The notes: generated by a model from the sequence alone, not told the origin. Positions 20,479 to 29,341 are shown, numbered from the stretch's first letter. The stretch is DNA of 64,000 nucleotides from Faecalibacterium sp. An121 (GCF_002160915.1 NZ_NFLM01000008.1:62001-126000), one strand, 5' to 3'. Numbers and translations are program-made.

Positions 20479-21462
20479 TCAGCCTGCAGAAGCGTAGGCG
20501 CTGCCGGGAGTCCAGGGGCTGTCGGCGGCGTAGCGGGTATGGCTGCGCAGGTAGTTGACCCAGGCGCCATAACCGTTGCCCGCCGACAGGTGTACCCCGT
20601 CGGGGGCGGCGCAGACCGCTTTCAGGTTGCCTTCGCCGTCGGCCAGAGCCTCCCACAGATCCAGATAGACGCAGCCCTTGCTGTGGGCCAGCTGGGCCAG
20701 CTGCTCGTTCACCGCCCGCAGGTTGTCGCTGGACAGACCGGGCCGCTGGGCTACTGCCTCGGGCCGCACCGGCGGGATGGACTGGACGTAGATGACGCAG
20801 TCGGGGCCCAACGTCTCCCGCAGCGCGTCCAGCATGGCCCCGTAATAGGTCAGGAAGCGGTCCTCTGCACCGGCGGTGGTCAGGGTGTTGGTGCCCAGCA
20901 GGATATACAGCTTTTTGGGCTGGGCCGCCGCCAGCACGTCCAGGGCCACCTCGTCCCCGCGGGTCATATGGCTGACCGTCATCCGGTTGACGATGGTGTC
21001 GGGGCCTGCTCCGGTATAGCCGCAGACCAGCGCGCCGCCCAGGTTGATGCTGTAATCGGTGAAGCCCACCGTCAGACTGTCCCCCAGAAAGGCGGCATCG
21101 GCAAAGTAGCTCAGGTCCACCTGGCCGGTGGCGGGCTGGCGGATGACGCTGCTGTCATAGGCCAGCACGGTGTAACTGCCCGCGCTCTGCCGGGCCGGGC
21201 CGAACTGCAGGACCTGGGCAGTCCCCGCTCCCCCCTCGCCCGGCTGCATGGGCAGGGGCGCCAGGATCCCCTCCACCGTGCCGGTGGGCAGGATCTCCTC
21301 CTGCGGAGGGGCTGCCTCCTGCTGGGCCGTCTGGAGGATGGCGGTGATGGCCAGCGACAGCAGCAGGATGGCCGCCACGCACAGCAGCACTTTCAGCTTG
21401 GTATGAGCGCCCTGCTGCCGGGCCCGGCGGCGGGCGTAATTGTAATCATGTGAAATACCCAT
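20479..21462 (-). CDS. Membrane-anchored SGNH/GDSL-type hydrolase
   Basis: The 327-residue protein has a short basic cytoplasmic tail, one N-terminal membrane segment (LLCVAAILLLSLAITAIL, residues about 25-42), a Pro/Gln-rich linker and an extracellular SGNH domain. Block I is FLGDSLTVGF, block III LLGTNTL, and block V DGVHLS holds the catalytic Asp and His. Such enzymes deacylate or acylate wall polymers, lipids or glycans; the substrate is not predictable. Its 3' end exists as a second copy at 10353-10506. It is divergent from the phosphofructokinase pair. Confidence 0.85.
   Translation of the reverse strand: MGISHDYNYARRRARQQGAHTKLKVLLCVAAILLLSLAITAILQTAQQEAAPPQEEILPTGTVEGILAPLPMQPGEGGAGTAQVLQFGPARQSAGSYTVLAYDSSVIRQPATGQVDLSYFADAAFLGDSLTVGFTDYSINLGGALVCGYTGAGPDTIVNRMTVSHMTRGDEVALDVLAAAQPKKLYILLGTNTLTTAGAEDRFLTYYGAMLDALRETLGPDCVIYVQSIPPVRPEAVAQRPGLSSDNLRAVNEQLAQLAHSKGCVYLDLWEALADGEGNLKAVCAAPDGVHLSAGNGYGAWVNYLRSHTRYAADSPWTPGSAYASAG
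20492..20629 (+). repeat. Direct repeat, right copy (partner 10360-10497)
   Basis: This is the 3' coding end of the intact SGNH-hydrolase gene. Six of 138 bases differ from the left copy, all synonymous in the hydrolase frame. Confidence 0.88.
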
Positions 21463-21528
21463 GGCACTTTTATTCTCCCGAAGTATTTGCCCTGTCAGGG
21501 CGGCTTTGACTTTTGTAGAAGTACACTG

Positions 21529-21557
21529 ATTCTATCATAAAATTTTTCGCTCTGCAA
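21529..21557 (-). promoter_or_regulatory. Promoter of the SGNH-hydrolase gene
   Basis: Minus-strand TTGCAG, 17 bases, TAGAAT. It lies 67 bases before the gene start and back to back with the phosphofructokinase promoter. Confidence 0.6.
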
Positions 21558-21569
21558 CCAACTTGGGTC

Positions 21570-21598
21570 TTGCATACAACGCTTGAAACGGTTACAAT
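21570..21598 (+). promoter_or_regulatory. Promoter of the phosphofructokinase genes with a LacI/CcpA-like palindrome in the spacer
   Basis: TTGCAT (21570-21575), 17 bases, TACAAT (21593-21598). The spacer and -10 carry TTGAAACGGTTACAA, an imperfect palindrome resembling LacI-family or catabolite sites, though one base short of a standard cre. Carbon control is therefore possible but not shown. Confidence 0.5.
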
Positions 21599-21639
21599 AG
21601 AAACAGGGCAAAAACCATGCAATCTGGCAAAAAGACTCT

Positions 21640-21659
21640 CCACCCAGGGTGGTTTTTTT
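21640..21659 (+). terminator. Small terminator-like hairpin in the phosphofructokinase leader
   Basis: CCACCCAGGGTGG followed by seven T. It lies between the promoter and the first gene, about 95 bases before its ATG, so transcription may be attenuated in the leader. Confidence 0.55.
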
Positions 21660-21755
21660 ATGCCGGTTGCGGACGTTTTGCCGGCCGGAGCGGCGCAGTG
21701 CAGGGCCCGCCCCGGCCCCAAACCACCTCCACGCATGATAAGAAGGAGCTATTCT

Positions 21756-22979
21756 ATGAGCAAAAACGTGATCGTAGGCCAATCCGGCGGCCCCACTGCC
21801 GTCATCAATTCCAGTCTGGCCGGCGTCTACAAGACGGCCCGCAGCCTGGGAGCCGACAAGGTGTACGGCATGAAGTACGGCATCGAGGGCCTGCTGAAGG
21901 AAGAGCTGGTGGATCTGGACATCCTGCTGGATGACCGGATGAGCATTGAACTGCTCAAGCGCACCCCCTCCAGCTTTTTGGGCAGCTGCCGGTACAAACT
22001 GCCCGACCCCGAACAGGACACCACCCCCTATGTGCAGCTGTTCACCCTCTTTGACAAGTATGACATCTGCGCAGTCTTTTATATCGGCGGCAACGATTCG
22101 ATGGACACCATTGCCAAGCTGAGCCGCTATGGCCAGCGGATGGGCAGCGACGTGCGGTTCATCGGCGTGCCCAAAACCATCGACAACGACCTGTGCCTGA
22201 CCGACCATACCCCGGGCTATGGTTCGGCGGCCAAGTACATCGCCACCATCCTGAAGGAAGTCATCCGGGATTCCTCGGTCTACAACATCCGCAGCGTCAC
22301 CGTGGCCGAGATCATGGGCCGGCACGCCGGCTGGCTGGCCGGCGCCGCCTGCCTGGCTGCCGGCGAGGACTGCGACGGTCCCGATATGATCCTGCTGCCC
22401 GAGGTCCCCTTCAACCAGGAGCTGTTTTTGAAAAAGGTAGATGAGCTGCAGCGGCGGAAGTCCAACGTCATCATCGCGGCCAGCGAGGGCGTCCGCACGG
22501 CTGACGGCACCTACCTGTGTGACCTGGTCTCCACGGCGGGCCAGCTGGATGCCTTTGGCCACAAGGCCATCCTCAGCGGCACCAGCCGGTATCTGTCCGA
22601 GCTGATTCACCAGAACCTGGGCTGCAAGAGCCGGGCCATCGAGTTCTCCACGCTGCAGCGCTGCGCCAGCCATCTGGCCAGCCGCACCGACGTCACCGAG
22701 GCTTATGCTGCCGGGGGCGCCGCCGCTGCTGCGGCCTTTGCCGGGGAGAGCGGCCGGATGATCGCCCTGCGGCGTCTGACCGGTGCACCCTATCAGTGCA
22801 TCACCGAGTCGGTGGATGTGCAGCAGGTGGCCAACCTGGAAAAGAAGGTCCCCCTGGAGTGGATCTCCCCCGACGGGATGCACGTAACTGCCAGCTTTGA
22901 GGAGTATGCCCGCCCCCTGATCCTGGACGAGCTGACCCCCATCTATGTCAACGGCACCCCCCGCCACGTACATATGTGA
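21756..22979 (+). CDS. pfp: PPi-dependent 6-phosphofructokinase, copy 1
   Basis: This cytoplasmic enzyme reversibly phosphorylates fructose-6-phosphate with pyrophosphate in place of ATP. It has 407 residues. The phosphate-donor loop reads IVGQSGGPTAVIN, and GGNDSMDT and the Lys of PKTIDND mark PPi use. The catalytic helix region reads EIMGRHAGW. AGAAGGAGC precedes the ATG at 21756. A closely related paralogue follows 111 bases later on the same strand. Divergence is strongest in the C-terminal and inter-subunit parts, so the two could form a hetero-oligomer or have different regulation. Confidence 0.93.
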   Translation: MSKNVIVGQSGGPTAVINSSLAGVYKTARSLGADKVYGMKYGIEGLLKEELVDLDILLDDRMSIELLKRTPSSFLGSCRYKLPDPEQDTTPYVQLFTLFDKYDICAVFYIGGNDSMDTIAKLSRYGQRMGSDVRFIGVPKTIDNDLCLTDHTPGYGSAAKYIATILKEVIRDSSVYNIRSVTVAEIMGRHAGWLAGAACLAAGEDCDGPDMILLPEVPFNQELFLKKVDELQRRKSNVIIAASEGVRTADGTYLCDLVSTAGQLDAFGHKAILSGTSRYLSELIHQNLGCKSRAIEFSTLQRCASHLASRTDVTEAYAAGGAAAAAAFAGESGRMIALRRLTGAPYQCITESVDVQQVANLEKKVPLEWISPDGMHVTASFEEYARPLILDELTPIYVNGTPRHVHM

Positions 22980-23090
22980 TCCAGCCCTTTTGCCCCCTCT
23001 TTTGGCCGCGCCCTGACGTTCTTTCCTGCTGGGAGCACACCGCCCCCATGCAGCCAAGATAAATGATGCTATGTAAAGGAGAAACGAATC

Positions 23091-24314
23091 ATGGGTAAAA
23101 ACGCAATCGTCGGCCAGTCCGGCGGCCCCACTTCCGTCATCAATGCCAGCCTGGCAGGCGTCTATGAGAGCTGCCGCAACCGCGGCGCGCAGGTCGTCTA
23201 CGGGATGTGCAACGGTGTGGCCGGCCTGCTGGAAGAGCGGGTCATCGACCTGGGCACCATCCTGAAGGACGACCTGGACATCGAGCTGCTCAAGCGCACC
23301 CCCTCCAGCTTTTTGGGCAGCTGCCGCTACAAGCTGCCCGACTGGCACGCGGATGAGGCCGTGTACAAGAAGCTGTTCGATATCCTGGAGAAGCTGGACA
23401 TCGGCTACTTCTTCTACATTGGCGGCAACGACTCGATGGACACCATCGGCAAGCTGGCCGACTACGGTCAGCGGATGGGCAGCGACATCCGGTTCATGGG
23501 CGTGCCCAAGACCATCGACAATGACCTGATGGTCACCGACCACACCCCCGGCTACGGTTCTGCGGCCAAGTACATCGGCGTGGTGATGAAGGAGGTCATC
23601 CGGGACGCCACCGTCTACGGCACCAAGTATGTCACCATCGTGGAGATCATGGGCCGCAACGCCGGCTGGCTGACCGCCGCCGCCGCCCTGGCCAAGGGGG
23701 ACGACTGCGAGGGCGTGGACATGATCTGCCTGCCCGAGGTTCCCTTCCATGTGGACCGCTTTGTGGAGAAGGTGCGGGCCATGCAGGAGAAGAAGCCCAG
23801 CATCGTCATTGCCGTGTCGGAAGGCGTCAAGCTGGAGGACGGCCGCTATGTCTGTGAGCTGGCCGACGATGTCCATGCCGTGGACGCTTTCGGCCACAAG
23901 GCTCTGACCGGTACGGCCCGTTTCCTGGCCAACACCGTGGCCCGCGCCCTGGACACCAAGACCCGCTGCATCGAGCTTTCCACCCTGCAGCGCTGCGCAG
24001 GCCATCTGACCAGCCGCACCGACATCACCGAGGCCTACCAGGTGGGCGGTGCTGCGGCCAAGGCCGCCTTTGAGGGCGTCACCGGGCAAATGGTGGCCCT
24101 GAAGCGGATCTCCAACAATCCCTACCAGTGCACCACCGAGCTGCATCCCATCAGCGAAGTGGCCAACCTGGAAAAGAAGGTGCCCCTGAGCTGGATGAAC
24201 GAGAACCACACCCAGATGACCCATGAGTTTCTGGATTACGCCCGGCCCCTGATCCAGGCCGAGCTGACTCCGCTTTACATTGCGGGCCTGCCCCACCATA
24301 TCTATCTGAAGTAA
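23091..24314 (+). CDS. pfp: PPi-dependent 6-phosphofructokinase, copy 2
   Basis: This tandem paralogue of the preceding gene is also 407 residues, with IVGQSGGPTSVIN, GGNDSMDT, PKTIDND and EIMGRNAGW all intact. The substrate-side His in copy 1 (GRHAGW) is Asn here. AAAGGAG precedes the ATG. No terminator lies in the 111-base gap, so cotranscription is likely. Both look catalytically competent. The pair may divide glycolytic and gluconeogenic or pentose-related duties, which is inference. Confidence 0.93.
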   Translation: MGKNAIVGQSGGPTSVINASLAGVYESCRNRGAQVVYGMCNGVAGLLEERVIDLGTILKDDLDIELLKRTPSSFLGSCRYKLPDWHADEAVYKKLFDILEKLDIGYFFYIGGNDSMDTIGKLADYGQRMGSDIRFMGVPKTIDNDLMVTDHTPGYGSAAKYIGVVMKEVIRDATVYGTKYVTIVEIMGRNAGWLTAAAALAKGDDCEGVDMICLPEVPFHVDRFVEKVRAMQEKKPSIVIAVSEGVKLEDGRYVCELADDVHAVDAFGHKALTGTARFLANTVARALDTKTRCIELSTLQRCAGHLTSRTDITEAYQVGGAAAKAAFEGVTGQMVALKRISNNPYQCTTELHPISEVANLEKKVPLSWMNENHTQMTHEFLDYARPLIQAELTPLYIAGLPHHIYLK

Positions 24315-24330
24315 GTTTTGCAGCGTTCTG

Positions 24331-24360
24331 CGGCCCCTGCCCCCGCCGGGCAGGGGCTTT
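24331..24360 (+). terminator. Terminator after the phosphofructokinase pair
   Basis: GCCCCTGCCC and GGGCAGGGGC form a ten-pair stem followed by TTTCT. A second hairpin follows at 24381. Confidence 0.6.
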
Positions 24361-24380
24361 CTGCTGCAAAAAAGCAGAAA

Positions 24381-24412
24381 AACACAAAAACCCGCCTGGC
24401 AGCGGGTTTTTG
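24381..24412. terminator. Second, symmetrical terminator hairpin
   Basis: AAAAACCCGC pairs with GCGGGTTTTT across a six-base loop. It acts in either direction. Confidence 0.75.
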
Positions 24413-24712
24413 TGTATAGAGGGGTGGGAAAGTATATAAAGCAGTAAATCTCAAATTTAGATCCGCCGCGCCGTCTGGGGTGCGCGGCCTTGTGATTTGT
24501 ATTATATGCAAATTTGATTTATTGTCAAATTGTAAATTTTCCTTTCACCTTAAACTTTCACTTTACTTTTCGGGTAAAACTTTATATAATTAAAGGCAGC
24601 ACCGGAGAGTTTCGCGTTTTTGACAACTTTTGTGATTTTTTACAACTCGAAACTTTATTTAAAGAAAATTTTATCTATTTCACCGGAAATAGAGTATGGA
24701 GGTAACGTTAGA
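24413..24712 (+). promoter_or_regulatory. AT-rich leader and promoter of the Lrp/AsnC gene
   Basis: A markedly AT-rich stretch in a GC-rich window. TTTACT (24562-24567), 17 bases, TATAAT (24585-24590) is a good promoter, about 120 bases before the ATG. The leader and upstream AT tracts are plausible Lrp-type wrapping or autoregulatory DNA. No gene is seen in it. Confidence 0.6.
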
Positions 24713-25156
24713 ATGGATGATCTGGACCGCAAGATCCTGACCCTTTTGGCCCACAATGCACGTATGCCCGTCAAAGAGATCGCCGAGCAGGTGTCCCTGA
24801 CCAGCCCCGCCGTCTCCAGCCGCATCCATAAACTGGAGTCCGACGGCATCATCGGGGGCTACACGGTGGTGCTCAACCGCCCGGCGGGCCGGCTGTATGT
24901 GGATGCCCTCATCAGCCTGTCGGTGGCCCCCTCCGAGCGGGAAGGGCTGCTCAACCTGCTGCAGAACAGCAAAGAGGTGCTGCAATGCTACCACGTCACC
25001 GGTGAATACACCTTCCTGATCAAGGTCAGCTGCGGCAGCATGATGCAGCTGGAGCAGCTGATCCTGCAATTCCAGAAGCTGGGCAGCACCTGCACCCAGA
25101 TCATCCTTTCCACCCCGGTGGACCACGGCCCGCTGGAGTCTTTGCAGCTGCTGTGA
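24713..25156 (+). CDS. Lrp/AsnC-family transcriptional regulator
   Basis: The 147-residue protein is of typical length. The N-terminal helix-turn-helix reads LDRKILTLLAHNARMPVKEI, then SLTSPAVSSRIHKLESDGII, followed by a RAM/AsnC ligand domain (residues 65-147) with the conserved CYHVTGEYTFLIKV. Lrp-type proteins sense amino acids and form octamers. The start at 24713 has GGAGG upstream; longer in-frame sequence is AT-rich leader, not protein. It stands alone, so it may act globally or on distant amino-acid genes. Confidence 0.93.
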   Translation: MDDLDRKILTLLAHNARMPVKEIAEQVSLTSPAVSSRIHKLESDGIIGGYTVVLNRPAGRLYVDALISLSVAPSEREGLLNLLQNSKEVLQCYHVTGEYTFLIKVSCGSMMQLEQLILQFQKLGSTCTQIILSTPVDHGPLESLQLL

Positions 25157-25179
25157 CCTGCGTCTATGCAGCCTTTCTT

Positions 25180-25204
25180 CCCCGGCCCGGGCCGGGGATT
25201 TTTT
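25180..25204 (+). terminator. Terminator after the Lrp/AsnC gene
   Basis: CCCCGGCCCGGGCCGGGG is a self-complementary stem followed by ATTTTTT. Confidence 0.85.
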
Positions 25205-25400
25205 GCGCCCCGACTTCCCGCAGCGGCAATTCTTAAATGATTGTGAACGTCCGCAATTTTGCCGCCGGGCTGTTCGTATAGGATATGACGGCATTCAACA
25301 GCGGGAATAAACCCCGCCCCGCCGGCCCATCCTGTGTAAAACCGGCCGGTGTGGCCTGCCGCCCCCGCATCAAATTGCAACAAAAGAAAGGAACCTCTTT

Positions 25401-25961
25401 ATGAAAAAGTTTTTGATCGCCGCCGCTCTGGCTTCTCTCGCACTCTTTTCCCTGGCCGCCTGCGGCGGAAAGGACGCCTCCTCGGCCGCAGAGCCCAAAG
25501 ATTACAGCCAGATCATCCACGACGCCCGCACCGATGAGGAGAACGAGAACTTGATGATCCTGACCGGCAAGGGGGACGGTTCCTTCACGGCTGCCGACGG
25601 CCCTGCCGGCGAGATGACCGAGGAGGATCTCAAGGCCCAGGCCGACAACTTCATCCTGCCCATGCTGGGGCTGCAGGACGGGGATTATGAGGAGTTTTCC
25701 GCATCCGTCTCCCTGCTGAATGTGCGCAGCTACGGCGTCGCCATCGTCAAGCCCGCCGAGGGCAAAACCGAGGCCGTGCAGGAAGCGCTGGAGAACTACG
25801 TCACCAGCCAGCAGATGTCGATGGAGAACTACCTGGCCGACCAGTATGAGATCGCCAAGGCAGCCACCGTCACCACCGTTCCCACCGGCGAGGTGGTCCT
25901 GGTCTGCTGCGAGAACTCGGCTGACGTCCTGGCCGCCATCGAGGCCGCCCTGGCCGCCTGA
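25401..25961 (+). CDS. DUF4358-like lipoprotein
   Basis: The 186-residue secreted lipoprotein has a lysine start, a hydrophobic stretch and the lipobox LAAC at residues 18-21, so the mature protein is diacylated on Cys21 and held on the outer face of the membrane. The mature domain carries MILTGKGDGSF and SYGVAIVKPAEGKTEAVQEALE, which resembles the DUF4358 family found in many Clostridia. The function is not known. AAAGGA precedes the ATG, and the gene is a single unit with its own terminator. Confidence 0.75.
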   Translation: MKKFLIAAALASLALFSLAACGGKDASSAAEPKDYSQIIHDARTDEENENLMILTGKGDGSFTAADGPAGEMTEEDLKAQADNFILPMLGLQDGDYEEFSASVSLLNVRSYGVAIVKPAEGKTEAVQEALENYVTSQQMSMENYLADQYEIAKAATVTTVPTGEVVLVCCENSADVLAAIEAALAA

Positions 25962-25986
25962 GCCGGCTCCCCTATATAATAACTAC

Positions 25987-26020
25987 GCCCGCAGGTTTTC
26001 CGGCCTGCGGGCTGTTTTTT
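25987..26020 (+). terminator. Terminator after the DUF4358-like gene
   Basis: GCCCGCAGG pairs with CCTGCGGGC and is followed by TGTTTTTT. Confidence 0.88.
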
Positions 26021-26032
26021 GGGCTGCAAGTG

Positions 26033-26041
26033 TGCTATAAT
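26033..26041 (+). promoter_or_regulatory. Extended -10 promoter of the glycosyltransferase gene
   Basis: TGCTATAAT, 37 bases before the ATG at 26079. No convincing -35 is seen. Confidence 0.55.
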
Positions 26042-26078
26042 AGCTGCGTTGTGATTTTTCCCATACCTAGGAGCGGCT

Positions 26079-27077
26079 ATGAAAGCGACTGTCATCATCC
26101 CCAATATCAACGGCAAGGGCTGGCTGAAGGACTCCATCGAGTCGGTCTATGCCCAGACCGAGCAGGACTTTGAGCTGATCGTAGTGGACAACGGTTCCAC
26201 CGACGAGAGCCTGGCCCAGGCCCGCAGCTATTGCAGCCGGCCCAATTTCACCCTGATCGAAAACGGCAGGAACACCGGCTTTTCCCATGCGGTCAACCAG
26301 GGCATCGTCCTGGCCAAAAGCGAATATGTAGTGCTGTTCAACAACGACGCCTTTGCAGAGCCCCAGTGGCTGGCCGAGCTGATCCGGGCCGCCGACAGCG
26401 ACCCGCGGATCTTTGCGGTCCAAAGCCTGATGATCCGCCACTTTGAGCGGGAGCTGGCCGATGATGCCGGCGACTATGTCACCTGGATGGGCTTTGCCTG
26501 CAAGACCGGGGACGGCCGCCTGGCCAGCCGCTACACCAGACAGCGCCGGATCTTCTCGGCCTGCGGCGGGGCCGCCCTCTACCGCAAGCGTATCCTGGAC
26601 GAGATCGGCGTCTTTGACGAGAACTTCTTCGCCTATTTCGAGGACGTGGACCTGAGCTGGCGCGCCAACAACGCGGGCTACAAGAACATCCTGTGCCCCA
26701 CTGCCCGGTGCTACCACATCTGCGGCGCCAGCACCGGGGCGGTGCGCTACAACGAATTCAAAAGCCGCCAGAGCGGCCGCAACAGCATCCTGCTGCCTCT
26801 GAAAAACGAGCCCGCCCTGATGCTGCTGGCCAACGCCCTGCCCCTGGCCGCCGGCTACCTGCTCAAGTGCTACAAATTTCACAAGCAGGGCTTCGGGGAC
26901 GCCTGGGACCAGGGGATGCGCGAAGCCTTCGACATCCTGCGCCAGGGGCGGCTGGGCAAACGTCCCTTTCGCCTGCGGGACCTGCCCAACTATCTGCTGA
27001 TGGAGGCATGGATGATCTGGAACATGCTCCCCTATCTGTGGTACCGGCTGGTGATCGTCCCCTTCGGCCTGAAATAA
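26079..27077 (+). CDS. Glycosyltransferase family 2 (WbbL/RfbN-like)
   Basis: The 332-residue GT-A enzyme has VIIPNINGKGWL, the UDP/dTDP-binding VVDNGSTDES, GRNTGFSHAVNQGI, the metal site LFNNDA and the late FFAYFEDVDLSWR. A membrane-associating C-terminal segment follows (LANALPLAAGYLL). It is of the rhamnosyltransferase-like group, so with the rfb genes 20 kb upstream it could serve the same wall polysaccharide, though it stands alone here. CTAGGAGC lies 5 bases before the ATG. Confidence 0.88.
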   Translation: MKATVIIPNINGKGWLKDSIESVYAQTEQDFELIVVDNGSTDESLAQARSYCSRPNFTLIENGRNTGFSHAVNQGIVLAKSEYVVLFNNDAFAEPQWLAELIRAADSDPRIFAVQSLMIRHFERELADDAGDYVTWMGFACKTGDGRLASRYTRQRRIFSACGGAALYRKRILDEIGVFDENFFAYFEDVDLSWRANNAGYKNILCPTARCYHICGASTGAVRYNEFKSRQSGRNSILLPLKNEPALMLLANALPLAAGYLLKCYKFHKQGFGDAWDQGMREAFDILRQGRLGKRPFRLRDLPNYLLMEAWMIWNMLPYLWYRLVIVPFGLK

Positions 27078-27082
27078 ACGTC

Positions 27083-27126
27083 AAAAAAGCCTCTGCACGG
27101 GCCATTCCTGTGCAGAGGCTTTGTGT
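27083..27126. terminator. Bidirectional terminator between the glycosyltransferase and a convergent membrane-protein gene
   Basis: AAAAAAGCCTCTGCAC pairs with GTGCAGAGGCTTT. Confidence 0.88.
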
Positions 27127-27143
27127 TTTTGATTGGCCGGCGG

Positions 27144-28097
27144 TCAGGCGGCCTGGCTGGCGGAAGCATCCGCGCTGGAGGCCGTCTGGGTCTCCTCGCT
27201 GGCGGCGCCGTCCCGGGCCAGCTCGCCGGTGGGGGTCTCGCTGGACACGCCGCTGGACGCCGGACTGGAAGCGGTCTGCCCGCTGGAAGCGCTGCTGCTG
27301 GAGACCGCGTCCGGGTCCACACCCGAAAGGATCGCCTCCTGCAGCTGGTCGGGCTCCATCATGACCACCGAATTGGCCTGGCTGGAAGCGGCCTGTTCCT
27401 GGGGCTTGGTGGCGCTCTCGGTGAGGCCGGTGAGATACCAGCTGCCCGATGTGCGCTCGAACAGGTAGTCCATATACTTGGTGGGCGTGTCGGACATGGT
27501 GCCGATCAGGTCGCCCTGGGCGTACATGGGGATATAGCCCACCGTCACATGGAGCTTGCCATCCTGCTTGAACAGGTCCACCACATCGGCACGGTAGTAG
27601 CCCACGCCGCCGGTAATGGGGATCTTGTAGCACTGGGTGGCCTCATCGAACTCGATGGTCATATCATCCATATCAAAGCTGCGGTGGGTCAGCTGGAAGG
27701 AAGGTCCCACCAGCCGGGCCAGGTAGGCGTCCACATCCACAGCGGGCAGCAGAAGCTGTTCGGTGACCGGGTCGTGGGCGTAGTTGTCAAAATTGCCCTG
27801 GGTCTCCTGGATGCTGTAAATGCAGCCCCACACGGCGGCCTGACGCAGCGTCAGATCATCGATGTTCTCAATGCCGTCAAAGGGCAGCGGGTCGAACAGC
27901 ACAAGCCCTTCCAGCTTGTCCTCATATTCCTGCATCTGCTCTGTCTCATCGAACAGGCTGGCCACCAGCCGGTAACCGGCCCCCAGCACTGTAAAGATCC
28001 CGATGCAGATCAGCACCGCCATGGCCAGCCCCAGCGCCTGACGGCGCCGGCGGCGGTGGATGCGGGCGTGTTCCTCCGGGGTCACATAAGTTCTCAT
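27144..28097 (-). CDS. Uncharacterised single-pass membrane protein with Ser/Ala-rich tail
   Basis: The 317-residue protein has an Arg-rich cytoplasmic start (RIHRRRRRQ), one membrane segment (GLAMAVLICIGIFTVLGAGY, residues about 24-43) and an extracellular domain of about 200 residues (FDMDDMTIEFDEATQCYKIP, YLFERTSGSWYLTGL). A low-complexity tail from about residue 235 is rich in Ser, Ala, Gln and Thr. I do not recognise the family. The extracellular part has the look of a small alpha+beta stress or binding domain. The tail may span or stick to the wall. Its promoter is an extended -10 near 28165. Confidence 0.75.
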   Translation of the reverse strand: MRTYVTPEEHARIHRRRRRQALGLAMAVLICIGIFTVLGAGYRLVASLFDETEQMQEYEDKLEGLVLFDPLPFDGIENIDDLTLRQAAVWGCIYSIQETQGNFDNYAHDPVTEQLLLPAVDVDAYLARLVGPSFQLTHRSFDMDDMTIEFDEATQCYKIPITGGVGYYRADVVDLFKQDGKLHVTVGYIPMYAQGDLIGTMSDTPTKYMDYLFERTSGSWYLTGLTESATKPQEQAASSQANSVVMMEPDQLQEAILSGVDPDAVSSSSASSGQTASSPASSGVSSETPTGELARDGAASEETQTASSADASASQAA

Positions 28098-28249
28098 GGT
28101 TTTTTACCGTCTCCTAAGTCCAAATAGTGTATGCGCAGGGCGCACCCTGTGGGGATATCCGGGTATAGTATAGCACATTGTGCCACAGTGCGCAAAAGAT
28201 AGCCTATGGTAATTTTGTGAAATGATGCCGTTTGCCCCGGCCGGCGCCC

Positions 28250-28279
28250 TTGCCTGCCGGCACCGCCATGGTATATAAT
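28250..28279 (+). promoter_or_regulatory. Promoter of the threonine-aldolase-like gene
   Basis: TTGCCT, 18 bases, TATAAT, 43 bases before the ATG. Confidence 0.6.
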
Positions 28280-28321
28280 AGGGGCATTGCGTACTGTATC
28301 CAAAGGAAAGGAAGTTTTGGT

Positions 28322-29341
28322 ATGATCCGTTTCACCAACGATTACAGCGAAGGCTGCCATCCCTCCATCCTGGAAGCTCTGGCCGCTACCAACACCGAGG
28401 GCAACCCCGGCTATTCCACCGACCCCCATACCGAGCACGCCCGGCAGATGATCCGCAAGGCGGTAGGCCGCCCCGACGCCGATGTGCACCTGCTGGTGGG
28501 AGGCACCCAGACCAACGCCACCGCCATCGCCGCTTTCCTGCGGCCCTATGAGGCGGTCATCGCCGCCGCCAGCGCCCATATCTGCGTCCACGAGACAGGC
28601 GCCATCGAGGCCACCGGCCACAAGTGCATCGTCTGCCCCGCCGCAGACGGCAAACTGACAGCCGATGCGGTGCGGGCCGCCGCTGCCGCCCACACCGACG
28701 AGCATATGGTCAAGCCCCGGATGGTGTACGTCAGCCAGACCACCGAGATCGGCACCCTGTACACCCTGGCCGAGCTCCAGTCCCTGCGGCAGGTGTGCGA
28801 TGAGCTGGGCCTGTGGCTGTACCTGGACGGCGCACGGCTGGCCAGCGGCCTGGCCGCCGGCGGCCCCACCCTGGAGGAGCTGGGCCGTCTGTGCGACGCC
28901 TTCTACATCGGCGGCACCAAGAACGGCGCTCTGTTCGGGGAGGCCCTGGTGCTGTTGAACGACGCCCTCAAGCCCGATTTCCGCTACAACATCAAGCAGC
29001 GGGGCGGGATGCTGGCCAAGGGCTGGCTGCTGGGCATCCAGTTCGAGCAGCTGATGCAGGGGGACCGGTATGTCCAGCTGGCCGCCCACGCCAACGCCAT
29101 GGCCCTCAAGCTGAAAGCGGGCATTGCCGCGCTGGGCTATCCCTTTGCCTGCGACAGCGTCACCAACCAGCAGTTCCCCATCCTGCCCGACGGGGTGGTG
29201 GAGGCCCTCAAGCCCGATTTCGGCTTTGAGTTCTCCTCCAAGCCCGATGCCGGCCATACCTGCATCCGCCTGGTGACCAGCTGGGCCACCCCCGAGGGCA
29301 ATGTGGATGCTTTTCTGGCGGCACTGAAGGCCCTGTCCTGA
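28322..29341 (+). CDS. Low-specificity threonine aldolase family PLP enzyme
   Basis: This fold-type I PLP enzyme has 339 residues, the family length. Motifs are FTNDYSEGCHPSIL at the N-terminus, the cofactor-stacking His region ASAHICVHETGAIE, the Asp-containing LYLDGARLASGL, and the Schiff-base lysine in YIGGTKNGALFGE. It should split threonine or allo-threonine into glycine and acetaldehyde. The variant is closer to the beta-eliminating-lyase-like group in gut Firmicutes, so other beta-hydroxy amino acids are possible. GGAAAGGAAG precedes the ATG. Its stop abuts that of the convergent ArsC-like gene. Confidence 0.9.
   Translation: MIRFTNDYSEGCHPSILEALAATNTEGNPGYSTDPHTEHARQMIRKAVGRPDADVHLLVGGTQTNATAIAAFLRPYEAVIAAASAHICVHETGAIEATGHKCIVCPAADGKLTADAVRAAAAAHTDEHMVKPRMVYVSQTTEIGTLYTLAELQSLRQVCDELGLWLYLDGARLASGLAAGGPTLEELGRLCDAFYIGGTKNGALFGEALVLLNDALKPDFRYNIKQRGGMLAKGWLLGIQFEQLMQGDRYVQLAAHANAMALKLKAGIAALGYPFACDSVTNQQFPILPDGVVEALKPDFGFEFSSKPDAGHTCIRLVTSWATPEGNVDAFLAALKALS

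Noticed and set aside
21495-24299. Long minus-strand open frame opposite both phosphofructokinases
   Set aside because: Antisense of two strongly conserved enzymes. It repeats itself because the genes are paralogous, which is not evidence of coding.
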